Positions 1 through 7,590 of a stretch of 17,525 nt of DNA are shown here, in pieces; positions within the stretch are counted from its first letter, which is position 1, and every line of letters starts with the position of its first letter. Source of the DNA: DASQTB01 sp035642095 (lineage in GTDB: Bacteria; Actinomycetota; UBA4738; CALAEC01). The DNA is taken from contig DASQTB010000062.1 in assembly GCA_035642095.1 (NCBI GenBank), forward strand, positions 1-17,525, read 5' to 3'. The notes under the pieces are model-generated. The model was not told where the DNA came from, ran no database searches, and worked only from the letters and a program-made list of their open reading frames with translations. The position numbers were made by a program, and so were the translations under genes.

Positions 1-1
1 G

Positions 2-1498
2 CGGCACGAGGCGCTCGCGGCCAGGATCGGGGCCATCCGGAGCGCCCTGTCGGTCCTTCCCGACCTGGAGCGGGAGCGGGCCGAGCTCGGTGACACGGCC
101 GAGCGGTTGTCGACCGGGCGCCGTCTCCACGAGGCGGTGGAGGAGGCCAAGGACCGGGAGACGGAGCTCGACGGTCTCCTCTCCGTGGACGCCGAGGCAG
201 CGGTGGCCGGGCTCGACGCGGCGCAGCGCGCCGTGGAGGCCGCCCGACGCTCGGCCACCCGGGCGGAGGCCGCCCAGGAGACGGCGCAGATCGCGCTGGC
301 CGAGGCGCAGGAGACGTTGGTTCGGGCGGGGGACGCGGATCCGGCGCAACCCTGCCCCACGTGCGGTCGTCCCCTGGGCGAGGACTTCGAGGAATACGTG
401 GCCCACTGCCGCCGGAGCGTGCGGGCCGCCGAGCGGAAGGCGCGATCGACGGCGCAGAAGGCGGTCCACGCCGGTGCCGTCCTGGAGGAGGCTGAGCGCC
501 GGTACCGCGAGGCCGGGGCCGTGAACGAGCAGGCCCGCCAGGCGATCGAGCGGCGGTCCCGGATCGAGGAACAAGTCGCCTCGCTCCGGAGCAGGAGGGA
601 TCGCTTGGCCCAGGCGTTCGGGGGCGTCCTGGTCGACCTCGACCGGCTGGTGGCCGATGCTGCCCGGGCCACCGAGCTGGACGGTCGTCTGGCCGCCCTG
701 GCGGCGGATCGGAGCCGGCTGGCCGACGCCGAGGCGGACCTCGTGGCCGCCGGCGACGCTCTGGAGAGCGCCGGCGGACGGCTGGCTGCGCTGGCCGAGG
801 AGGAAGGCGGGCTCGGGTTCGACATCGAGGAACACGAACGGCGCCGGAAGGAGCACGGGGAAGCGGAGCGGCTCCTGGATCAGGCCCGGGGAGAGGAGCG
901 ACAGGCCTCCGATCGATCGAAGGAGGCGTCCAGCCTGGTCGGAGAGCTCAGGGGGAAGATCGACAACGTGAAGGAGATCGCGGCCCGCGTCTCCGCTCTT
1001 CGAGACGAAGCTCGGCTGCTCGACCGAGTGTCCGGCCTGCTGGAGGGGTTCCGGACGTTCCTGTACGGCCGGATCATGCCCCAAGTCTCACGCGACGCGG
1101 AGGCCCTGTTCCGGGAGCTGACGAACCATGAGTACGAGGACCTCCGGGTGGACGAGGAGACCCTGGCCATCCAGATCGCGGACGCCGGTCAATACTTCGG
1201 TGTCGAACGGTTCTCCGGCTCGGAGAGCGATCTGGCCAACCTGGCGCTGCGGGTGGCCATCTCCCACCACCTGTCTCGGATGGCCGGCGCCGACGTCGGG
1301 ATGATGGTCCTCGACGAGGTCCTCGGCGCGCTCGATGCGGAACGCAAGGACCTGTTCGTTCAGACGATCGGCCGGCTCTCCGGCCGATTCCACCAGCTCT
1401 TCGTCATCACCCACGCCGAGCAGGTCAAGGATCACTTCCCGGCCTCGGTCGAGGTCCGGAAGGTCGGCCGCCGCCGTAGCGCCGCGGCCCTGATCTGA
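2..1498 (+). CDS. sbcC: SbcC/Rad50-like zinc-hook ATPase, 3' part (5' end outside window)
   Basis: This is the C-terminal part of an SMC-like DNA-repair ATPase of the SbcC/Rad50 type, which works with an SbcD/Mre11 nuclease on DNA ends. The frame is open to the left edge, so the N-terminal Walker A lies outside. About 498 residues are visible. The first part is Ala/Glu/Arg-rich coiled coil. A CPTC zinc-hook motif at bases 353-364 would join two molecules through a shared metal ion. A second coiled coil follows. The C-terminal ATPase lobe then has an ABC-type signature (FSGSESDLANLALRVAIS, about 1216-1269), a Walker B/D-loop (MMVLDEVLGALD) and an H-loop (FVITHAEQ). The signature reads SGSES rather than the usual SGGE. 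The stop lies 2 bp from the stop of the convergent SnoaL-like gene, leaving no room for a separate terminator. The family call is firm; a different zinc-hook SMC-like subfamily is possible. Confidence 0.88.
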   Translation, partial: RHEALAARIGAIRSALSVLPDLERERAELGDTAERLSTGRRLHEAVEEAKDRETELDGLLSVDAEAAVAGLDAAQRAVEAARRSATRAEAAQETAQIALAEAQETLVRAGDADPAQPCPTCGRPLGEDFEEYVAHCRRSVRAAERKARSTAQKAVHAGAVLEEAERRYREAGAVNEQARQAIERRSRIEEQVASLRSRRDRLAQAFGGVLVDLDRLVADAARATELDGRLAALAADRSRLADAEADLVAAGDALESAGGRLAALAEEEGGLGFDIEEHERRRKEHGEAERLLDQARGEERQASDRSKEASSLVGELRGKIDNVKEIAARVSALRDEARLLDRVSGLLEGFRTFLYGRIMPQVSRDAEALFRELTNHEYEDLRVDEETLAIQIADAGQYFGVERFSGSESDLANLALRVAISHHLSRMAGADVGMMVLDEVLGALDAERKDLFVQTIGRLSGRFHQLFVITHAEQVKDHFPASVEVRKVGRRRSAAALI

Positions 1499-1500
1499 GC

Positions 1501-1893
1501 TCACCCTCCAGGGACGATCGCCCGCCAGACGATCTGCCACCCGGTGTTCGTTCGGACGAGGGCGAACGCCTCGTGTCCAGACTCGGAGAGCCGTTCGCCG
1601 TCCAGGGCGTACGTCATCTCCCACCGGCCGGTGGCCACCGCGGTCCCGTTCCAGACGCGGACCGTCGGCTCTGACAGCCGAGACTCCTCGACCGTCGCCT
1701 GCCGAACGAAGTCCTGGTAGGTCCTCACGCAGGCCGCCCGACCCCGAGCCATCTCCTGCACCCCCAGGACCACGATGCTCGCGTCGTCATGCCACAGCGA
1801 CCCCATCGCTTCGGGGAACTCCTCCGGCGGGTGATGCAGCCAGGCCTGGGTGACCCGGGCCAGGACCGACCGAACCTCGTCCTCCTCGCTCAC
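1501..1893 (-). CDS. SnoaL/NTF2-like small protein, last gene of kamDE operon
   Basis: This 130-residue protein looks like the SnoaL/DUF4440 branch of the NTF2-like fold. It has an N-terminal helix (DEVRSVLARVTQAW), a middle segment with WHDDASIVVLG, and a C-terminal strand pattern (GHEAFALVRTNTGWQIVWRAI) typical of these cone-shaped domains. Members are small enzymes, ligand-binding proteins or subunits, so no reaction can be assigned. The GTG start shares bases with the kamE stop (GTGA overlap) and has a GAGGGG ribosome site 7 nt upstream. Translation is therefore probably coupled to kamE. This placement suggests a role linked to lysine 5,6-aminomutase or its product, but that is inference. 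No signal peptide or membrane segment is visible. Confidence 0.75.
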   Translation of the reverse strand: MSEEDEVRSVLARVTQAWLHHPPEEFPEAMGSLWHDDASIVVLGVQEMARGRAACVRTYQDFVRQATVEESRLSEPTVRVWNGTAVATGRWEMTYALDGERLSESGHEAFALVRTNTGWQIVWRAIVPGG

Positions 1894-2699
1894 CGTCGAT
1901 CCCCTCGTTCCCCCAGCACCCAGGCGAGGTACGAGGCGACCTCACTGGGCGTCGTCCCCTTCCCGAAGATCCGGTCGTACCCGAGCTCCTGCGCCATGGA
2001 GGGGTCGAACCGCGGTCCTCCGGCGATCATCAGGAACCGGCCTCGCATCCCGCGACGCTCGATCTCGGCGGCGAACGCTCGGAGGTGGTGGATGTGGGCG
2101 TCTCGCTGGGTGACCACCTGGCTCACCAGGACGGCGTCGGCTTCCTCCATCACCGCCCGTTCCACCAGCGCGGCCGGATCGACCTGGGACCGCATGTTGA
2201 TCACCCGGAACGCACCGTAGGATTCGAGTCCCTTGTCACCGGCCCAGCCCTTGACGGAGAGGATGGCGTCCAGGCCGACGGTGTGCGCGTCCGTCCCCAG
2301 GGAGGCGCCCACCACAACGGCCCGCCGCCCGAGGGCCTGCCTGACCCGCCGATCGACTTCCCGGTGGTTGAGGATCGGGTAGGGACGCTCCTCGACCTGG
2401 AGGGTGTCGAGATCGACCACGTGATCGACGGACCCGTACACGATGAAGAACGTGAACGCCGGCCCCATGGCCTTGTGGTGGACGACCATCGGTTCCGCCA
2501 TCCCCATCTGGCGGGCCAGGTCGCGGGCCGCCGCCTCCGCCCGGGCGTTCGACGGCACCGGCAACGTGAAGGACAGCTGGACCTTGCCGTCGTCGGTGTC
2601 GTCGCCGTAGGGCCGGACCAATCCCCACGACGCGGCCTCCACCGGGGCAGCGCTCACGTCGCGGGAGACCTCGCCGGCGTGACGCTTCGGCCGGTTCAA
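1890..2699 (-). CDS. kamE: Lysine 5,6-aminomutase beta subunit (B12/PLP-binding)
   Basis: This is the beta subunit of adenosylcobalamin- and PLP-dependent lysine 5,6-aminomutase, which moves the terminal amino group of beta-lysine (or lysine) to make 3,5-diaminohexanoate (or 2,5-diaminohexanoate). The 269-residue product has an N-terminal dimerisation region and a C-terminal Rossmann B12 domain. The base-off cobalamin motif DXHXXG is present as DAHTVG (residues 137-142, His139). Lys150 in ILSVKGWAG lies 11 residues after that His, matching the His133/Lys144 spacing of the characterised clostridial enzyme, whose Lys144 binds PLP. The B12 domain ends with GGPRFD and GYDRIFGKGT. The TTG start is chosen because it overlaps the kamD stop (TTGA) and has GGAGG 8 nt upstream. 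The first GTG inside would lose 14 residues. Assignment is firm. Confidence 0.95.
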   Translation of the reverse strand: MNRPKRHAGEVSRDVSAAPVEAASWGLVRPYGDDTDDGKVQLSFTLPVPSNARAEAAARDLARQMGMAEPMVVHHKAMGPAFTFFIVYGSVDHVVDLDTLQVEERPYPILNHREVDRRVRQALGRRAVVVGASLGTDAHTVGLDAILSVKGWAGDKGLESYGAFRVINMRSQVDPAALVERAVMEEADAVLVSQVVTQRDAHIHHLRAFAAEIERRGMRGRFLMIAGGPRFDPSMAQELGYDRIFGKGTTPSEVASYLAWVLGERGDRR

Positions 2700-4261
2700 G
2701 GCTGGGCCCTCCGGCCTCGGTCCCACAGCTCCAGGAATGGGTTGAAGTAGTCCTCTGCGGTCTCGATCACGCCGTCCAGGCCATGACCGCCATCCGGACG
2801 TCGCGAGGTGTCGGCGAACTCCGCGGCGTGGATCGCCTCGAACATCCCGTCCTCTTCCACTCGCCGAAGGAGACCGACGGTCTCCTCCAGCACCCGCATC
2901 GCCCGCTCCCGGATCCGCCCGTCCTTCGGTGGCCACCACTCGTCGGCCACGTGCTTCGCCGTGTTGACCATGTATTTGGCGTTCTCTACCGCAAGGTCCC
3001 GATCGGCCAACCAGGGGGTGTGGATGCCCTCGGTCATCATCCCGATCAACAGGATCTCCTGCTGGGTCAGCACCCCGGTGAGGTGGAACATGCCATCCAG
3101 GAGATAGCCTTGGAAGACGTTGCCGGTCATGTGCTTGGTCGGCGGCATGTACTTGAGAGGCGCCTCGGGGAACAGCTCCCGGACGAGCTGGGCGTGGGCC
3201 AGCTCCAGGAGCCACTGGTCGGGGACGTCGGGATCAATCTCGAAGGCATGGCCCAGGCCGAGCTGCCAGGGCTCCAGGCCCGCGTCGAGGCCGAACCGTT
3301 CGTTGATCAGCTGTGAGGCGACGACCGTATGCGCTTCGTCGATGGCGTCCGCCGTGGTCAGGTAGTTGTCCTCGCCGGTGTTGATGATGATCCCGGCCCG
3401 AGCGTGGATCATCCGGCTGAAACGCTGATCGATGAAGGTGCGCTTCATGTTGATGTCCCGGAAGATGATCCCGTACATGCAGTCGTTCAGCATCATGTCG
3501 AGCCGTTCCAACGCGGCCAGCGCCGCGATCTCCGGCATGCACAGGCCGCTGGCGTAGTTCGTCAGTCGGACGTACCGGCCGACCTCCTCGCCCACCTCGT
3601 CCAGCGCCGCCCGCATGAGCCGGAAGTTCTCGCCCGTCGCGTACGTGCCGGCGTACCCCTCCGTGGTGGCGCCCTGAGGCACGAAGTCGAGGAGGGATTG
3701 GCCGGTCGATCGGATCACGGCCACGATGTCGGTCCCGGCCCGGGCGGCGGCCTGGGCCTGGGGGATGTCCTCGTGGATGTTCCCCGTGGCCACGATCAGG
3801 TAGATCCACGGCTTCTCCGGATCGCCCAGGCGGCGGGTCAGCTCGTCCCGCTCCCGGCGCCGCCCCAGGATCCGGCTATCGGCGTCCCGGGCCGCCTCCT
3901 CCGCCGCCTCCCGGGCCTCGGAAGGGTCGTCCGGCCATCGGAACCGGGCCTCGCCGCTCACCACCCGCCGGGCCACCTCGGTGATCGACAGCCCGTCCCG
4001 GATCATCAGGTCGAACACCGGGATGGCCACCCCCCGATCGAGTCCAACCTGTCTCCGAACGGTATCGGCGACCAGGTTGGCGAAGGGCCGGGCGTCGACC
4101 CCCTGCCCGACAGCTCCGTCGAGCCCACACATCCTGAGCACGGCTCGCTCGATGGCCACGGTGGTGTGCCGCTCGATGAGTTCCTCGACCGGCCGGCAGA
4201 CCTGCCGGGCGAGCTCGCGGGCCTCGGCCGCGACCCCCTCATCGAGTTCCAGCTTCTTCAC
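2696..4261 (-). CDS. kamD: Lysine 5,6-aminomutase alpha subunit
   Basis: This is the large subunit of lysine 5,6-aminomutase: a TIM-barrel protein that, with KamE, carries out the radical 1,2-amino shift on beta-lysine. At 521 residues it matches the usual length of about 515. Recognisable blocks run in family order: the N-terminal helix (ELDEGVAAEARELARQ), HTTVAIERAVLRMCGLDG, the barrel strand WIYLIVATGNIHEDIPQAQ, PQGATTEGYAGTYATGENF, NDCMYGIIFRDINMKRTFID, INTGEDNYLTTADAIDEAHT, and PPTKHMTGN. The open frame runs much further upstream but carries no family sequence there. The GTG at 4261 places the start where clostridial KamD begins. A -10 box TACACT (4269-4274) sits 7 nt upstream and no ribosome site is visible, so the mRNA is probably leaderless. 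An ATG at 4306 is a less likely alternative. kamE follows with a 4-base overlap. Confidence 0.95.
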   Translation of the reverse strand: MKKLELDEGVAAEARELARQVCRPVEELIERHTTVAIERAVLRMCGLDGAVGQGVDARPFANLVADTVRRQVGLDRGVAIPVFDLMIRDGLSITEVARRVVSGEARFRWPDDPSEAREAAEEAARDADSRILGRRRERDELTRRLGDPEKPWIYLIVATGNIHEDIPQAQAAARAGTDIVAVIRSTGQSLLDFVPQGATTEGYAGTYATGENFRLMRAALDEVGEEVGRYVRLTNYASGLCMPEIAALAALERLDMMLNDCMYGIIFRDINMKRTFIDQRFSRMIHARAGIIINTGEDNYLTTADAIDEAHTVVASQLINERFGLDAGLEPWQLGLGHAFEIDPDVPDQWLLELAHAQLVRELFPEAPLKYMPPTKHMTGNVFQGYLLDGMFHLTGVLTQQEILLIGMMTEGIHTPWLADRDLAVENAKYMVNTAKHVADEWWPPKDGRIRERAMRVLEETVGLLRRVEEDGMFEAIHAAEFADTSRRPDGGHGLDGVIETAEDYFNPFLELWDRGRRAQP

Positions 4262-4268
4262 CGCGCCG

Positions 4269-4274
4269 AGTGTA
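4269..4274 (-). promoter_or_regulatory. -10 box of leaderless kamD promoter
   Basis: TACACT (minus strand) ends exactly 7 nt before the kamD GTG, so transcription would begin at the start codon. No Shine-Dalgarno sequence is present. The same arrangement recurs at four other minus-strand genes here. No convincing -35 box was seen. Confidence 0.6.
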
Positions 4275-4328
4275 GACGTTCGGCCTGAGGCTGGTTCGCC
4301 GAACATGATCCGGTCGATCTGTCGTTCG

Positions 4329-4343
4329 CCGGATGTCATCCGG
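4329..4343. promoter_or_regulatory. 15-bp palindrome, candidate Lrp/AsnC operator
   Basis: CCGGATG-T-CATCCGG is a perfect inverted repeat with 7-bp arms. It lies in the kamD/FAD-oxidoreductase divergent region, directly against the -10 box (TATGCT) of the plus-strand gene and about 75 bp upstream of the inferred kamD start. A near-identical sequence occurs in the lrp/kdd divergent region at 16601-16614. Lrp/AsnC proteins commonly bind palindromes of about this length. The link to the local regulator is inference. Confidence 0.5.
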
Positions 4344-4349
4344 TATGCT
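4344..4349 (+). promoter_or_regulatory. Candidate -10 box for the FAD oxidoreductase pair
   Basis: TATGCT abuts the palindrome at 4329-4343 and would start transcription near 4356. A strong ribosome site, GGAGGAGG (4367-4374), follows inside the resulting leader. The spacing to the ATG at 4388 is rather long at 13 nt. No good -35 box is visible. Confidence 0.45.
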
Positions 4350-4387
4350 CCGCCTGGTCTCCGTCCGGAGGAGGTTCCGAGCAACGC

Positions 4388-6007
4388 ATGCCCCTTCCCA
4401 CGTATGACGCGGTGATCATCGGCGGTGGCCACAACGGTCTCGTCTCGGCGGCCTATCTGGCCCGGGCGGGGTTGAGGACGCTCGTCCTGGAACGCCGCCA
4501 CATCGTCGGCGGGGCCGCGGTCACGGAAGAGGTCTTTCCGGGGTTCCGGTACTCGGTGGCCTCTTACGTGGTGTCTCTCCTCCGTCCGGAGATCATCCGG
4601 GACCTGGATCTGTCGAGGCACGGTTTCGAGCTCCTGCCGCTCGATGGCACGTTCACGCCCCTGGAAGGTGATCACCTGTGGCGGACCAACGACCACGGTC
4701 GGACCTTGCGGGAGCTGCGGCGGTGGTCGGCCGCCGACGCCGAGGCGTACGAGGAGTACGGCCGGCTGATGGTCGACATGGCCCGGTTCATCAAGCCGGT
4801 CCTGTCGCTGGTCCCGCCCGACCCGGGACGGATCGACGTCCGGGAATGGCTGCCGCTCCTGGGTCTGCTGCGGGACTTCCGCGACCTCCCCCAGCGTCAT
4901 CAGGGCACGTTCGTCCAGCTCATGACGATGAGCGCGGTCGACTTCCTGTCGCGCTGGTTCGAGACCGATCCCCTGATCGCCACGATGGCGGCCTCCGGGA
5001 TCATCGGCACGTTCCAGGGCATCCGCTCCCCCGGCACGGCCTACGTCCTCCTCCATCACTACATGGGCGAGATCGACGGCGCCTTCCGGGCCTGGGGGAT
5101 CCCCCGTGGCGGGACAGGAGGTGTCAGCGAGGCGATCGCCTCGGCTGCCCGTTCGTTCGGCGCCGAGATCCGATGCGCTGCGCCCGTCACCCGGATCCTG
5201 GCCCAGGGCGGTCGGGCCACCGGGGTGGTGCTGGACTCGGGCGAGGAGATTGAGTCGAGGGTCGTCCTGTCGAGCGCCGATGCCAAGGTCACGTTCCTCG
5301 ACCTCTTACCGCCGGGCACGATCGATCCGGCGATGGAGGCCGCGGTGCGCCGGTACAAGTTCCGTGGCTCGTCCGGAAAGGTGAACCTGGCCCTCGACGC
5401 CCTCCCCGATTTCCCATCGCTTCCCGGCCCAGGCGAGCACCTTCGGGGGGCGATCAGCATCTCGCCCTCGGTCGAGTGGATGGAGCGAGCGTACGACGAC
5501 GCCAAGTACGGACGGTTCTCCCGCCGGCCGTACGTCGACGTGGTGATCCCGACGCTGGTCGATCCGTCGCTCGCTCCGCCCGGCAAGCACGTCATGTCCT
5601 GCTTCGTCCAGTACGCGCCGTATCACCTGGAGGACGGCGAATGGGACGACGCCACCAGGGAAGCGTTCGGGGATACGGTGGTCGAAACCCTGGCCACGTT
5701 CGCCCCCAACCTGCCGAGCCTCATCCTCCACCGGCAGGTCCTTTCACCGAAGGACATCGAGGAGCACTTCGGCCTGACCGAGGGGAACATCTTCCAGGGC
5801 GAGCTCTCTCTGGAACAGCTGTTCTGGGCCCGCCCCGTGCCCGGCTGGTCGCGATACCGAACGCCCGTCCGGAACCTGTGGCTGTGCGGCTCCTCCGTCC
5901 ATCCCGGCGGAGGGATCATGGGAGCGCCGGGACGTATCGCCGCCCTCGAGGTGCTGAGATCCGTGCGTCGGGGCCGCCGCCGCGGTCGCCGAGGAGCGGT
6001 GGCGTGA
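4388..6007 (+). CDS. FAD-dependent oxidoreductase, phytoene desaturase/PYROXD2-like (first of tandem pair)
   Basis: This 539-residue flavoprotein belongs to the CrtI/phytoene-dehydrogenase-like amine-oxidase superfamily, PYROXD2-type branch. The N-terminal Rossmann motif is GGGHNG (residues 12-17) in VIIGGGHNGLVSAAYLARAG, followed by an acidic strand end (LVLERR) for the FAD ribose. A C-terminal FAD-closing motif, LCGSSVHPGGGIMGAPG, starts near residue 499. The substrate cannot be told from sequence. Relatives act on carotenoids, but this branch is mostly uncharacterised. No carotenoid genes are nearby, so an amine or other catabolic oxidation is equally possible. The tail is arginine-rich (RRGRRRGRRG). 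The gene diverges from kamD across a 126-bp regulatory region, and its stop overlaps the start of a homologous gene by 4 bases, so the two are probably made together. Confidence 0.85.
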   Translation: MPLPTYDAVIIGGGHNGLVSAAYLARAGLRTLVLERRHIVGGAAVTEEVFPGFRYSVASYVVSLLRPEIIRDLDLSRHGFELLPLDGTFTPLEGDHLWRTNDHGRTLRELRRWSAADAEAYEEYGRLMVDMARFIKPVLSLVPPDPGRIDVREWLPLLGLLRDFRDLPQRHQGTFVQLMTMSAVDFLSRWFETDPLIATMAASGIIGTFQGIRSPGTAYVLLHHYMGEIDGAFRAWGIPRGGTGGVSEAIASAARSFGAEIRCAAPVTRILAQGGRATGVVLDSGEEIESRVVLSSADAKVTFLDLLPPGTIDPAMEAAVRRYKFRGSSGKVNLALDALPDFPSLPGPGEHLRGAISISPSVEWMERAYDDAKYGRFSRRPYVDVVIPTLVDPSLAPPGKHVMSCFVQYAPYHLEDGEWDDATREAFGDTVVETLATFAPNLPSLILHRQVLSPKDIEEHFGLTEGNIFQGELSLEQLFWARPVPGWSRYRTPVRNLWLCGSSVHPGGGIMGAPGRIAALEVLRSVRRGRRRGRRGAVA

Positions 6008-7590
6008 TCCGAAAGGACGTCGTGGTCATCGGAGCGGGGCACAACGGCCTGGTCTGCGCGGCGGTCCTGGCTCGCTCGGGACTCGACGTGCTGGTGCTGG
6101 AGCGCCGGCGGCGGCCGGGCGGCGCGGCGGATACGGCGGAGATCGCACCGGGATTCCGGGGGCCGGCGGCGGCTCATACGGTTGGGAGGTTCGGGACCGG
6201 CCTGTACAGGACGCTCGGCCTGGCCGACCACGGCCTTCGGTTGATCGAGCCCTCGGTCCGGGCCTTCGTCCCCTCTCCCGACGGTGGGTCACTGACGCTC
6301 TGGGCAGACCCGCAGCGCACCGCCGAGGAGCTGCGGTTTCGGTCGCCCGGCGATGCGGCCGCGTATCCGAGGTTCGACCGAAAGCTCCGATCGCTGGCCA
6401 GCTTCGTGGCGTACCTCCACGCCATGACGCCACCCGACCCGACCGGGCCGTCCATGTCGGACGCTCTCGGCGGGCTCCGGCTCCTCCGGGGGCTCCGCCG
6501 GCTGGGCGGGGCGGGTAACACGCGGGAGGTCCTCAGGGTCCTTCCCATGGCCGTGGCCGACCTGGTCAAGGAGGCCTTCGAGACGGACGTTCTCCGCGGC
6601 GCCGTCGCCGCCCGCGGCGTCCAGTACACGGCCATGGGTCCCTGGTCCGCGGGAACGGTGGCGGTCCTCCTTTCGGATTCGGTTGGAGGCGGAGGCGCCG
6701 CGGGGCAGAGCACCCTGGCCGCAGGTGGACCGGGCGCGCTGGCGGAGGCCCTGGTGTCGGCGGCCCGAACGGCGGGAGCCGACATCCGGTGCGATACGGA
6801 GGTCGCCGCCCTGATGACGACGGGCGACCGGATCACGGGCGTTGCCGTGAGAGCCGGCGAGGAGATCGAAGCGAGGGCCGTTGTCTCGGGGGCCGATCCC
6901 AAGAGCACGCTCCTCGGGCTGGTCGATCCGGCCATCCTCGGCCCGACGATGGGCTGGCGGGCCTCGAACATCCGGGGCCCGGGCACTGTGGCCAAGGTCA
7001 ACCTGGCCCTCGACGGCCCGCCTCCTTTCTCCGCAGAAGTGGAACGGCTTCGGGGCCGGGTCCTGTTCACCGCCGGGATCGACGACCTCGAATCCGCCTT
7101 CGACGCCTCGAAGTACGGACGGATCTCGGAGGCGCCCTACCTCGAGGCTACGATCCCCACCTTGTCGGACCCGACCCTCGCGCCGGAAGGCGGTCACGTG
7201 ATGAGCGTCCTGGTCCAGTGGGCCCCGTACCACCTGTCCGAGGGGAACTGGGACGCGCGCCGGGACGAACTGGGCGATCTCGTGCTGAAGCGGATCGAGG
7301 AATCGGTGCCGGGGATCAGCGGCATGGTTCGCCACCGTCAGGTGCTGACGCCGCTTGATCTCGAACGGGACTACGGCCTGACGGAGGGGCACCCGCTGCA
7401 CGCCGAGCCGGGGCTCGATCAGTTCTTCGCGTGGCGCCCGATGTACGGCTCCGGGCGCTACCGCCTGCCGCTCCGGGGCCTCTACCTGTGCGGGTCCGGC
7501 GCCCACCCGGGAGGTGGGATCACCGGGATCCCTGGGGCGAACGCGGCTCGGGAGGTCCTGTCGGATCTGAAGGGCGGCCGGTTGAGCTAG
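6004..7590 (+). CDS. FAD-dependent oxidoreductase, phytoene desaturase/PYROXD2-like (second of tandem pair)
   Basis: This 528-residue paralogue of the upstream flavoprotein shares the same plan. It has the Rossmann motif GAGHNG (residues 10-15), LVLERRRRPGGAA as the FAD ribose strand, a matching central block (YGRISEAPYLEATIPTLSDP compared with YGRFSRRPYVDVVIPTLVDP upstream), and the C-terminal motif LCGSGAHPGGGITGIPG near residue 495. The start is the GTG at 6004, which overlaps the upstream stop (GTGA) and has GAGGAG 7 nt upstream. This supports translational coupling and perhaps a heteromeric or paired function. The open frame continues upstream, but only inside the first gene. The TAG stop shares bases with the stop of the convergent aminomethyltransferase gene (CTAG palindrome). 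Substrate unknown. Confidence 0.85.
   Translation: MIRKDVVVIGAGHNGLVCAAVLARSGLDVLVLERRRRPGGAADTAEIAPGFRGPAAAHTVGRFGTGLYRTLGLADHGLRLIEPSVRAFVPSPDGGSLTLWADPQRTAEELRFRSPGDAAAYPRFDRKLRSLASFVAYLHAMTPPDPTGPSMSDALGGLRLLRGLRRLGGAGNTREVLRVLPMAVADLVKEAFETDVLRGAVAARGVQYTAMGPWSAGTVAVLLSDSVGGGGAAGQSTLAAGGPGALAEALVSAARTAGADIRCDTEVAALMTTGDRITGVAVRAGEEIEARAVVSGADPKSTLLGLVDPAILGPTMGWRASNIRGPGTVAKVNLALDGPPPFSAEVERLRGRVLFTAGIDDLESAFDASKYGRISEAPYLEATIPTLSDPTLAPEGGHVMSVLVQWAPYHLSEGNWDARRDELGDLVLKRIEESVPGISGMVRHRQVLTPLDLERDYGLTEGHPLHAEPGLDQFFAWRPMYGSGRYRLPLRGLYLCGSGAHPGGGITGIPGANAAREVLSDLKGGRLS

Noticed and set aside
2700..3215. Upstream extension of the kamE frame inside kamD
   Set aside because: The extra 172 codons give Arg/Gly-rich sequence within kamD. 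The TTG overlapping the kamD stop, with GGAGG at 8 nt, fits the family length.
4262..5059. Upstream extension of the kamD frame by up to 266 codons
   Set aside because: The added sequence is antisense to the first flavoprotein gene and has no KamD similarity. The family N terminus, -10 box and GTG at 4261 all agree on the shorter form.
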